Source: Triangularia verruculosa (lineage: Eukaryota; Ascomycota; Sordariomycetes; Sordariales; Podosporaceae). From it: DNA of 59,989 nucleotides. The first letter of the stretch is position 1, and each line of letters starts with the position of its first letter. The position numbers were made by a program, and so were the translations under genes. The notes under the pieces were generated by a model that was not told where the DNA came from, ran no database searches, and worked only from the letters and a program-made list of their open reading frames with translations. The stretch is from contig MU864040.1 of assembly GCA_033296885.1 (NCBI GenBank), forward strand, positions 1 to 59,989, in the 5' to 3' direction. Positions 1-11,023 of this stretch are shown one piece after another.

Positions 1-2000
1 TTCCGCTTCCGCTACGCACTGCTACAGCGCATAGTTCACTGTAGCTCCCCTGTAGGCACTGTATTACAGGCCTATAGGGCAACGCAGCAAACAATTATAA
101 CTTATATTTACGGTATCTTATGTTTATATTGAGATATCTTATTGTATATTGTTTAGCTGTACCGAACTAATTGTTAGAAGTAGCCTTCAACCGAGTATCC
201 CTTTCAGAGGTTCTGGACAGGGGTTCGTCACATGGCCCTGGCGCGCTCCATTAGTCTATAACCTACCCTGCACTAGCCACATTGGGAAAGTGGGGCAATT
301 GGAATCTGGGCTATTTTGGTTGCAAGGCTGTAGGCCCAAGCAATTCCTTTCTTCTTTTCTTCTTTAGATCAAAATCTTATGAATCAGCCATTACTTGCTT
401 GTGCCTTGCCTTGCGTGATCGCTGCCCTCACAATTATTAAAAGAAATTAAAGAAAAAGATCCATTAAATAAAGTAAATATTAAATTATATTGTTACGAAC
501 TTTAATTAAAAATATATTATATATATTATTTATTAATAATAATTATAATTTACTAATAAAGATTTTTTTACAAAGTATTCTATTAATAAAAATATTTAAA
601 CTTTTTTAAAAAAAATTAACTATATTTTTTAATAATATTATTAACGAAAAATCTACTAAGATTTTTAATAATAAAGTCGAAGTAATCCTTATTTAAAGGA
701 AATAAAAGGCCGATATTATTAAGGAAAGTCGTTAAAAAATAAAAAAGTAAAGGAAAAGAATTAATAATCCCGATAAATCCGATAGTAAAAATAAGTTTAT
801 AAATATAATTAAAAATAAAAAAGATAATAAATTAAAAGAATTTTACTTTTGTTAAAAGGTATGAGCCGTATACAGGCCTAAGGGCCCTGTAACGGTAGGC
901 ACTTACAGTGCTCTCTAGTGCAGCGGAATTGTCACACATGATACCTAAAGCTCACTGCTGGGGTACTAGGCTACAGCACCTTATAGGTGCTGTATAACAG
1001 AGAATATAGGTAGTAACCTTCTTTATTTATAGTGCTAGCCTTCTATAATCCAGTTGTATCCTCTGTAGTAGGGTTCGTACTCGACCTCTACCACATACCC
1101 ACCGACCGATACGCAGAGGCTCGCACGCCAGAACGGGCTGATGAGCCAGAGTACGACTTGCAGGACCCCGTTTTTGGTGCGAGTTGCCAAAAAGCGACTC
1201 ACGCCCATACAAAACTTCACCCAAACGGCACCCCCTCTGACCAAAGTGCAGGTCATCGTGGGCCTAACGCTTAGCCCTTTTAACCAGTGGTGTATATAGA
1301 CCTTATGAGCTTAATTATAAAATTACAGCCATTTTGGCCCACTGGTTGGCCCGATGCAAGCTTTTGAAGTGGCCTGTAGCACTGAGTGGGGCCCGTGCGC
1401 AGGTGCCGGGTAAGTGCTCGGTGACGGGTAAGTTCTTCGGGCAAAGACTTGGCCGAATCCTCCAATCCTTCACACCTATAACCACGTAGTATTACAGCTG
1501 CCAGTCCACTGTAAATTAGGCCTCATAGGGATCTATTTTAACAATTAATATAATGGTTATTATTATTATTTTAAAAGATATTAACTTCTTTTCTTTATAT
1601 TTAAGGTTTTTTTTCGATATTATTAATATAATAAGTTTATTAAATTCGACTTTCTTTACTTTTATTCTTATATAAAATATATATAATTTATAATTTTAAA
1701 AGTTCTTTTTTTTAATCTTTTATTATAATTATACTAAAAAATAACTTTTAATAGAATGAAACGGCTACTTAAAACTCGTTTCGTATTACCTTTATAATAT
1801 AACTTAAAAACTTTACTTCCTTAATAACTAAGCCTATTTAAATACCTCCGAAAGTCCTATAAAAATATATTAAATATTTATAATACGTACAGTAAAAAGT
1901 ACGCCGGACGATAAAAACTCTTATATAAGCTAAATTTACTATTAAAAAGGGGATAGCATATTAATAAGTAGAGAGTTAAATTTATTAATCCTACCGGATA
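1..2000. repeat. RIP-degraded AT-rich repeat relics
   Basis: Two blocks (about 465-860 and 1535-1990) are almost pure A/T, dominated by TA dinucleotides with stops in all frames. This is the usual appearance of RIP-mutated transposons in Sordariomycetes. They are separated by stretches of normal composition (860-1535) that carry short repeated words such as CTGTA and TACAG. A short inverted repeat lies at 49-70 (CCTGTA ... TACAGG). No transposase or reverse transcriptase reading frame survives, so the element class cannot be named. Confidence 0.7.
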
Positions 2001-3831
2001 AGTGCGCCGCGCGGGTGTTGCGTGCGAGCCGATCAGGGCCCTACCAAGCCTTTTCTCTCATTGTATTTTCGTGACTCGCCCCAAGTGGATACGGCTTGGA
2101 AGACCTGTCATAAGCTCAAACTCTTGTCATGTCTATCACATACGACCATATCCAGCTGAAAACTCGGCATCCCGTCCGCTCTGCCCTAGATAAGCAGCTG
2201 AGAGCCAAATTAGTACTCAGGTGGGTGACTACTGGGGAATCCTTGGTGTTGTATGTTTTTTCTTTTTGGTGGATTTTTGCTGTTTTGGGATCCACCTTGA
2301 CCCCATCACCAAGTCTTGGCAAAAGCTATCTTGCCAAGATCTAGATAGGAAAAGAGGCTGCGAAGTAAACGCCAGGCCTTTTGAGATAGGGAGAGGTGTT
2401 TGGAGATACTTGACGGGGTTATTGAGGATTTATAAGGCTATTCCTTTCGTTGAAATAGCTAGCCGGTTAACAGTCTTTTTGCTCAGGGGTAAAAGGGGCT
2501 GGAGTTTGGGCAAGTAATCATGACATAATTTGGTCCGTGGTTTACAGTGTGGAATCCCAACACCGGCTTTAACTAGTCTGCTTGTATTGTCTGATTAGAC
2601 TGCGCATCTAGAACGAGCGAAGTATCTCCAGGCAGCAGGGAGAGTTCCATCGGGCCGTCTGCTATATCGTCGAAGGTCGTGTTGCAATCTCGTGGTAGAA
2701 ACGACTCTTCCAAGCGTCCTGGTTCATAAGTATGTTTGGAGCCTGTTGACTCTACCTCAAACGTATCATCAGAGTTCTTTGTTTGCGTCGCCAGTGCTGG
2801 TTTGCTTAGCTGAGATGCAGGTACTGAGGCACTTCTGGTGAGGTGGTTAACAAGATCAATATAAAACCGTTGACAGTCAGGTTAGGTTTGTCTTTTTTCT
2901 GCTGTCGTTTGCTGGTATTGTTGAGATGCGGGCAGGTTGGATTTCTGGTGGTTGTTGAAGATCAGAGCAGTTTGTACCACGGTGATCGTCAGTAAATCCG
3001 AGATGGCGTCCTTGTACCCCCTCGACGAAGTGCGAGATGTGACTTGATGATGTAGGTCAAGTGGTATCACAGAAACAGGTCATAAAGGGCCACAAGTGGT
3101 TTGCGGTTGGCCACCGATGAAACCGGCCACACGTTCCGCTCGGAATCCGGGGTATCAAAGTCGCGTGCCGATTTTACAGCTAGGTCGAGATTGGGGGTTG
3201 TGTTGGGGGTTCCAGAAACGAGCAGCCGTAAGTATGTATGTTGTACTGTTAGTGTAACGTGAAACATCAAGCAGCTACCTAGCTGACTGTAGATATTCAA
3301 GGTAACACCCGGGGCCACACCCTGGATATGAGTTTGTACCTTGTGTACCCTAACTAAATGCTTAGGCATCTGTTTGATCCCCCGATGAACGCTGCATGGG
3401 CTTCCGAGGATGTAGGACCATATGGGAATACCAGCTTTACTCTAGGCTGTAGAAAACACTTCGCAGGAGGAACTGACATAGGTAATGTAGGTAAGTCCCC
3501 GCATGTTCAGTGACACTGTTTGCGTCCGAAGTCCTAGGAGTCCGAGTATTTGATGGGAACCGGTGGATCAAACTGCCTTTGTGTTCATGCGATGTAACCA
3601 CCGGGCAGCACTATTTGACACTTTGAAGAGGCTTGAGTACTCTGGTCAACTTCCCAGTTGTCGACTCGTTCTCTGCTAGACTTCAGCTACAGTCTAGGAT
3701 GCTTGGGAAGCGCCGATACCCTCCAAAGACCGCTGACTTTCGCTCGTTTCATCAAGCCCTCAGATTACCCGTCTGCTATAAGCTCTCCCAAGGGGGCTTT
3801 TGTTGCCTGATTTGAGGGAGGCGCAAGAAAT
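2000..3831. other. Intergenic region with exon-like minus-strand fragments
   Basis: No complete gene is visible. On the minus strand there are open stretches of about 100 codons (3369-3067), 62 codons (3070-2882) and roughly 85-95 codons (about 2850-2572, ending in TAG, with no usable Met). They lie in different frames and are separated by possible splice signals. Their translation has non-repetitive, protein-like composition, but I recognise no domain. They could be exons of a small unrecognised gene or a decayed one. The last 200 bp before 3832 should hold the promoter/leader of the kelch gene. Confidence 0.25.
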
Positions 3832-5895
3832 ATGACACATATGGCCCTCTACAACACCCTTCTGGCGTTGCTCGTTACTCCATTGTCGGCGGTTGATGCA
3901 GTGTCTCCGAGGAACTCGACGCGGTGGCTCCAAAATGATACCGCACTATGGAATTTTTGGTGGTCAGATCCTATGAGATACCTCGTAAACCGAGGAGGCA
4001 TCACAGGTTGGTCTCTGGTGGTCCCTTTGCCTTGCAAGCTCGAAGAAAAGGGACTTGAAGCGTTCAAATAAGGTAGCTAACAGCTGCCTTCAGCTACAGT
4101 TCTCGGTCACTATGTTTATCTTGCAGGTGGTGCGAGCCCGCCTCAAAACGAAAGTGACGCCGATCAGGATTCGGATCCGGAAAGACCTGGTTACTCTGAT
4201 ATCGTGTCAATCGACATCTCGAAGTCTTGGAGTGAGAGTGAAAACCTCAGCATAAAGGTCATCGAAAGAAGCCCCGCAGCATTACCGCAGAGCTTACGCC
4301 ATGTATGGGCGGACACTGAAGCCCAAGTACTTTATACTTGGCAACCAGAACAATGGTGGTTGAGTAGCCCAGAAGATCACAATAGAACCAACAACCTCGA
4401 AGTGTTTACTCCTGACGGGCAGGGAAGAGGTACATGGTCGCAGTTCCATTTGAAGAATGCTTCTGCGCCCTTGTCAGTAGGCACAGACTGTGCTATTACA
4501 GTGGCTCGCGGTACCGGTTTTATAATCGGAGGGTCCGATAAATATTGGCAACCACTCACCTCAGTCTTGGAGTTCAACATATCCGATAGGTCTATCCGAG
4601 ACGACGAGAACTTGCTCATGTTGAATCTTGGCGCATCTCAAAGTTTGGAGACTCTGGAGGGTGGCTCAGCAGAATACATACCAACATTTGGGGAGCATGG
4701 GCTTATTATGTTGATTGGTGGAATGTGGCATTCCGTGAGTCCTGGTGTTAGAGCGCGTCCCGCTAGCCTTCAGAACTTGACCTTCTTTGACCCCGTTACG
4801 AAGGAAGTATATTGGCAGCAATCCACTGGAAGTATTCCCGAGGCCCCAAGGGTCGACTTTTGTACTGTGGGCTTTGCGACAGCGGATGGAGGATACGATA
4901 TGTAAGTAACCTGGAAGCTTTCGGCACGCCTTACCTAGAGTAGTAGGACTGACTGCATCATGACAGTTTCTTCTATGGTGGAGGCGATAATATCGACACT
5001 TCCTCCGTGGTGCATCCGACGGCTTATGTGCTCAGCCTCCCTGCCTTCAGATGGACACAGTTTCCGTTTTTGCACGAAGAAACAAGGTGGAAACATGCCT
5101 GTGTGGTAGTTGGGAAAAGCCAAGTACTCATCATTGGAGGCAGTAGTGACAGCCCCATTCTCTACCCAAATAGAACACTTCTATTTGACATGACTGCGAT
5201 GGAATGGAAATACTCGTATAATGCTGAGGCGCCGGCATATCAGCGAGCCCAAAACATACAGAACTGGTATAAGACCAAGTACGTAACTACCTGGGGGTTT
5301 TATTACTATCACTCCGAATATCCTCTTCGTCGTGAGCTGACAACACCTCTGCATATAAAGCTTCTCATCTTCCATAGAGTGGTCAACAAAAGCAGTGCGA
5401 AAACTGTTTACCGGAATTCCCGACGACGACCCAGAACCATCACCCGACCTCACAGAAACACCCCGTGCCATGTCTCCGCAAGCAATTGCTGGTATAGCTG
5501 CAGGAGGCGCCGTGTTTCTTGCCCTCTTCGCCGCACTATCCTGTTTCCTCCACAGAAAGCGACAGAAGAAACGAAATCAACACTCCAAGCAACTGATCCT
5601 CAGCACATCATCCGAACTCCACGGAAACTACATTACGCTCCGGTACCTAGGGCAAGAAATGCACACAGGCAGCGAATACTTCGAGCTGTCAAGTGTGCCC
5701 CGAAGATTTCCCCCTGAGATGGCCTTGTACCAGGAGTACTTTGAGCTCCCCTGTCACCTCTCGTCAGTACACATTGCCGCTAATGGGGTAGTGCGACGGT
5801 GGCCGTGGCGGTTGGCACTCGCGGCACCACCCTTGACCGCTGACGAGCAGTCCCAAGAGGCAGACGAAAGTGGTCCCCCATCCCCTCATAATTGA
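3832..5895 (+). CDS. Kelch-repeat type I membrane protein
   Basis: Predicted exons 3832-4006, 4127-4901, 4967-5282 and 5380-5895 give about 593 residues. The third intron border is the least certain. The start gives a secretory signal peptide (hydrophobic core in residues 5-20, small residues near 20-24). A luminal/extracellular part with N-glycosylation sequons follows. Kelch beta-propeller blades are shown by repeated GG-containing strands (GTGFIIGGS, LIMLIGGMW, FFYGGGD, VLIIGGS). One transmembrane helix lies at about 457-479, followed by a basic stop-transfer sequence (HRKRQKKR). The cytoplasmic tail is about 115 residues and holds two YFEL motifs. Fungal proteins of this plan are common and mostly uncharacterised; the ligand is unknown. 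The final exon frame was chosen because it alone yields the transmembrane segment. Confidence 0.85.
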
Positions 5896-7046
5896 AACAA
5901 AAGAAAGCTAGGCCCGAGGCTAGGTGTCCAATACACTCTCATTCATCCCGAAACCTTTGTGTCCCTCATACTTGCCATGTGACTGCAGCAAGAGCCACTG
6001 CTTCAAACACAAGGCTTCAACAACAGTGCTCCAAACATACTACTCCAAACATACTACCCTAAAGGTGCTACTCCAAAGATACTACTCTAAACGCGGTACT
6101 TCGAACACCACCTCGGATACCCTGCTCCAAACATCCTAATTACTCCAAGTTCTTCCCATGTATCATTCCCAAAAGCCACAATATCCTCCCGACTGCGCTC
6201 TTAGCCCATGGTCTTGCCACAAATTACCGTTGCCCGCCGCTCCCCATATATAAAAACAAGAAGTCTTCAAAGAGAACAACCAAAGCGATGTTACATCCAA
6301 TGCCTCAAATAAACTATAAAGGAAGAAAGATAGATGGTCTTGCCATCACAAGAAATCAACAGTCCAAGCCATCATCTCCAAGCAAAAACCAAACTGCGAC
6401 AGTGACCTACCTACCTTACCTACTTATACTTGAAAACAAACTAGATCGGTCCAGGTGATTGAAACAAAAAAAAGGGGCTCGAAAAAGGGGGTTATTTACA
6501 GTACTCCTCAGCTTACCACTTCCACAGTCTTCAGCACCCCACACGCGCGCACTCACACACGTCGAAAAAAACAAGAACGACACAAGTATGTAATGCAACT
6601 CATCGTATTTGCCTCCTCCTCAGCTATGCTAGCAACTACTTTATCCCCCCTTCTGCAGCCGGGTATTTTGATCCTCTTCTTTAACAACCACACTATAAAT
6701 AAAAGCTCAAACCGCAATAAGCCATGTGATAAGGTATCCGCAATAAAAACCAGGGAAAACTGACCGCAAATCCATAGTTCCTCTTTACCCCCCATTCCCT
6801 CAAGTCTGAAGACTCCGTCCATCCCCTTCCCCAACTAACAAGTTGGAGGGGAAACAAAAAGGCAAAATACCATGTACTTGTGCATTTCCAGCATCAAGAA
6901 TTACATATACATATACCCCCATCTCGAGGCATTTTCACCCCACCCCCCTTTCTTCTTGTTTATCGTGAAATGAAGCAAAAACAAAAACTCAGCGCGCACA
7001 GGTCCTCAGCTATGATGATATCCTCGCCTCACCCTCAGCTTCCCAC
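5896..7046. other. Convergent 3' flanks, no gene seen
   Basis: Lies between the stop codons of two convergent genes, so it mainly holds their 3' untranslated regions. It contains a degenerate short tandem repeat (about 6028-6130) and A-rich stretches. Short open frames here have no coding character. Confidence 0.5.
6028..6130. repeat. Degenerate short tandem repeat
   Basis: A unit of about 15-17 bp, roughly CTCCAAACATACTA, recurs six or seven times with substitutions. It is in the 3' flank of the kelch gene and non-coding as far as can be seen. Confidence 0.55.
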
Positions 7047-10000
7047 CTACCCTGTCGGGTTATTCCTCAGCAAATCATACAACGCCTGCTCCCCGCCATC
7101 AATGCTGCTATAGGTACGGCTCGACAAATTCATCGACCTATGATGCTGTGTCGAATGACCATGCCCTCCTCCCCCATGAGCATGAGACCCACCGCTCCCC
7201 GAGTACCCGGCATTCCCACTCGCAGCCACCGTCGCAGCGTTGTACGCTGACGAGGCATTGCTACCTCCTTGGAAGCCATACCAATTCTGCTGATTGTTAT
7301 TCGTGTGCTGCTGTGGCTGATTCGAGTACGTAGTGTAGCTCTGCTGTTGATGCTGCTGCTGCTGCTGCTGCTGCTGCTGGGGTTGCTGTTGCTGCTGGTG
7401 ACGTTGAGCCTGCTGCTGGTGATGCTGCTGAGATTGCTGCGCATACGCCGCCGTTGAGCTCCTAGTCTGCATAGCCGGCGGCTGGGGACGCATGTTAAAG
7501 CTCTGCACCGCTTGGGATTGTTGAGCGTAGGAGTTGTTATTGCTGGAAGCCGTTTGGCTGTTATTGTAATTGTGGGAGGTTCGATTTTGAGAAGATGAAC
7601 TTGTTCCCCATTGTGAAGTGCTGGGCGTAACACCTGCGGTTGACGTGCAGGAGGACGCCACATTTTGAGAAACCGGAGTCGAGTGGCTGGTCGAAGAGGT
7701 AATATGGTTCGTCCGGTTGTAGTTCTCCAGCGCCTTGTCGAAATTGGAGAAGGAGTTTGTGTTCGAAGTAGGAGCAGCTGGGGTGCTGGAATAGGGCTGA
7801 TATCCAATACGGTCATTAGACGCATCGGTTCTGGCGGCAGCTGCGCTAGTAGCAGTCGAGTATTGGTTATAGTTGTAGCCCTGCGTCGACGTTGATGCTG
7901 GTTGAGCCGTCTGCTGTGCTGACTGGGACGTCGAGTATTCAGTGGTGTTTGCCACTGACTGCGTCGGTTGAGGCTGGCGCGACACATTATTTACGGGTGT
8001 CTGGGATCGGTTGCTCTGTCGAGACTTTGCCCGAGAGATCTGGGCTGCCGACTGGTAAGGGGAGGTACGCGCAGGTTGCGTAGGCTGAGCTGGCGTAGGA
8101 CGGTTGGCGCTTGTCCAAGCTGAAGGCTGCTGTTGGCGCAGGTCGTCGTAGCCCTGAGAAACTTGAGCAGACCTCTTACTTCTATGTTGCCTTGGTGAGG
8201 TCCTGGTTGGCATGGTCGCAGCTGGAGCAGGAGTAGACCAAGCACTTGTTTGGTTGGTTTGGTTATTGAGGCTGGTGGTGTTAGTGTTGTTGGCATGAGA
8301 GGGCTGGCTTGTCGGCAAGCTTCTTCTCGGCCTTGCGGGTGGTTCTATCACGCTCGTGTGCTGTGGCTGGGGCACCGTGTTGTGGTTCTCCGGGTATGTA
8401 AACTCAGGAATGGACGGAGCAACGGGCTCAGCCACTGAAGGAGTAATATACTCCACTGGAGCCGGCTCCACAGGCGCTGATGTGATGTTAGACTGTGCCA
8501 GTTCTGAGTGGGTTGTAGAGGTTTGTGGAAAGGTTAATCCTGAAGAATGGTGATACATTCCGTGAGCTTGAGTAAAGGTATCAGAAGGTGATTCGATGCT
8601 ATGATGAAAGTCGTGAACCACCGGCTCAGCCGTGGCTCCTTCAACTGAGTCTGGCGAGAGCTCATGGGACCCTTGGTGCTCTTCCACAGTTTCGGTGTGA
8701 AATCCAGGCGATCCCAAGTCTTCCGGCTCCTCGTCCGGAATAGTTATGGGGGCTTGTTGTGGTACACTTGGCGATGCCAGTGTCTCTGCACCGACGTTCG
8801 ACTCCTTGGCTTCTCGTACTCTGTGGGAATAATGGCACACCCAGCCTTTGGCAAGGCAATTTTGACACACAGGCCGCGCCTTGTCGCACTGCCAGATTTG
8901 TCAGCTTTGATAGCCTCCCTCGTATAGGACGTGGCTTACCTTGGAGTCTTTGGGTGGCTTGTGAGTTCGACAGTTATCACAAACGCCACGTGGAGGCTTC
9001 TTTCCTTCTGCAGTGGCAGAATACACAGGTGCAACAGGAGCAGCAGGCGCCTCCGGCTGGACAACTAGTTCTGCTTCTGACCTCTTCTTTCGTGACCTCT
9101 TCTTGGGGGTGTTCGAGGCTGGCACTTGAACAGGGGGGCTCTGTGATGGCGTGCTCTGCTCCGAGCTTGCCCCATCTTTGGTGGGATGCACGATCCGCAG
9201 TCTCTCAGCACCGTACTTAACCAGCATAGCCAAGGAGTCTTTCTGCAGATCTGGTGACTGGTTTGCAAAAATGTTGAACTGCTCAGTCGACAGGGTCTGT
9301 GGGTCAATGCCAGCGTCAGTAAGCAACTTGTTTGCGACCTCTCGTCGTCTTTCCAGCTCGCCAGGTGGGAGATTGAACACCGGGGGTGCCGCATCGGGGT
9401 AGTCTCCGTTCGGCTGAGCAGCGTTAGCACCATGGACTTCATTGTTGTAGAGCTGTCGCTCAGAAGGGTCGCCAACCGGCAGGGCTCCCGGCAGCTCCGG
9501 TGGCATGGTGCCATCCGGACCAGCTGGAGCTGTGGAATCCTTCTTCTTGCGCCGCTTCTTCGGGTGTGAGGCCTGCCCGTCGATAGGAAGACCATCCTCT
9601 CCCGCAGCTCTCTTCCTTGATCTCGGTGTCTTGGCCTTGGGCTCCTTTGGGGCTTTTGGCTCTTTGGGTGGTCTTGGAGCTCTGGGCTCTTTCGCTTTCT
9701 TTGCCGGTGTTTTCACGACAGGAGCAACTGGTGGAGGGGCGAGAAGCTCAATTAGCTGCCCAACAGTTTTGTGGAGTGGTGAATGCTCGTATTTGACCTC
9801 GATAGATCTTGATGATTTGAGGAAGGAGACTTTCAGACAACCTCGACAGTCAAAAGCGGGTCGAGCTGCAACCAATACCTTTGTCAGTAGTTGAATCACA
9901 ATGACCCAGTCCACAGGCAAACCTACCAAGATGAACGGGATCCTGTCCGCCCTTCTCACTCCATTCACCAATGACAGTCTTAGCGGGGGTCTTCGAAGCC

Positions 10001-10500
10001 TGGCGGTTCCATGACTGCCATGAGTCCTTGCAAATGTAGCTGAACGTCCAACCCTGATCAGTCCTTGACACAAGGCGCACCACCCACTGGCTTCCATCGA
10101 TCTGGCCTAGCGATGTTGTGATATGCCCCGCTACAAGCTTCTGAACTGCGTTGTCGTCTGCTGGCTGGTTGGCGACGGCGTCAATCGCATTAAGCCGACG
10201 CGCTGGTTGTCCATCACTGCCAATAACCGTAGGCCCAACACTCGCGCGCACTCCCCCAAGCGATGGGTCGATATTTGACGCGTTCTCCAGTGCCTCATTC
10301 TCTTGTTCGGTGACGGGGATCTCAAACACGGTGTTTGATCTGATCTCGAATGTCTCGGTGATGAATTCGGCACGGGTTTCGGTTACACGGCCATGGAGAG
10401 CACCTCGTAGTTTGTCCTGGAGTTCAAAGATAGAGCCGCATGTCGGTTTTGGCTGTGCGCCGCCCAGGCTCAGGCCTAGGCCACCGAGCAACGCTTCCAT
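7047..10500 (-). CDS. Q/N-rich nuclear protein with extended Zn2Cys6-like cluster
   Basis: Exons 10500-9927, 9865-8940 and 8888-7047 keep one frame and give 1113 residues. The N-terminal ~200 residues look globular and are unknown to me. Next is a very basic, Pro/Lys-rich stretch (about 240-320; repeated PKEPKA-like units, KKRRKKK) suitable for nuclear targeting. A six-cysteine cluster follows at 487, 490, 501, 508, 511 and 518 with spacing x2, x10, x6, x2, x6. This is like a Gal4-type Zn2Cys6 cluster except that the first loop has ten residues instead of six. The remaining ~590 residues are low complexity, rich in Ser, Thr, Gln, Asn and Tyr, with a polyQ tract near 1004-1013. This architecture suggests a transcriptional regulator. 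An intron falls exactly before the third cysteine, as in the Zn2Cys6 gene at 55369. Target genes cannot be inferred. Confidence 0.75.
7350..7379 (-). repeat. CAG trinucleotide repeat (polyQ)
   Basis: An uninterrupted run of about ten CTG units on the plus strand reads as CAG on the coding strand. It encodes a glutamine run inside the low-complexity tail of the preceding gene, flanked by further imperfect CAG/CAA/CAC codons. Confidence 0.9.
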
Positions 10501-11023
10501 GTTGAGATTATCGCCAGTCGGTTGCTGTCCTCATTTGCGGGGTTGTCGTGATCGAACAAAGACGGGTGGGGCAGTCGAATGCCGTCGATGGCGGGCTATG
10601 ATCGTTCGCGGCTTCCGTGCCTGGGAATCGACCGTGCCTCGGGATGCCGACTTCGCGATGTGTTACGGTGGCGGGCAATTGGCATAGAGAAGACGCGCGC
10701 GGCGGGCAGCGAAAATCAGGTGGAGTCTCAGCTGCGCGCTCCGTTTGCTTGGGGGTGCACTTGCCTCGAGAAGCGGGCAACTTTTTGTGAGCTCCTTGGA
10801 ATAGAGGGTTAGGGTCTTCCAGGGCAAAGACGCAAGCTCTTTATAAAGAGAAAAGTTTATGATGTGTGCCCTGTTCAGAATCGAATAATCGATTTGTTTA
10901 GAAGCTAGCGGTGCAGCTCATGCTGCACGTGGGATACATAAATGATTAACCTCAACGCCATGCCGTTACACATACACAAGGTAGTACAATCCCCTCGAAG
11001 CATATATCAATTCCTATGTTCCC
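10501..11023. other. Promoter of Q/N-rich gene and 3' flank of Ku70
   Basis: About 520 bp upstream of the minus-strand start at 10500 and downstream of the Ku70 stop. Short frames on both strands have no coding signature. Confidence 0.5.

Noticed and set aside
7130..7987. 285-codon minus-strand frame within the Q/N-rich gene
   Set aside because: Overlaps the real frame and reflects the repetitive codon pattern of the low-complexity tail.
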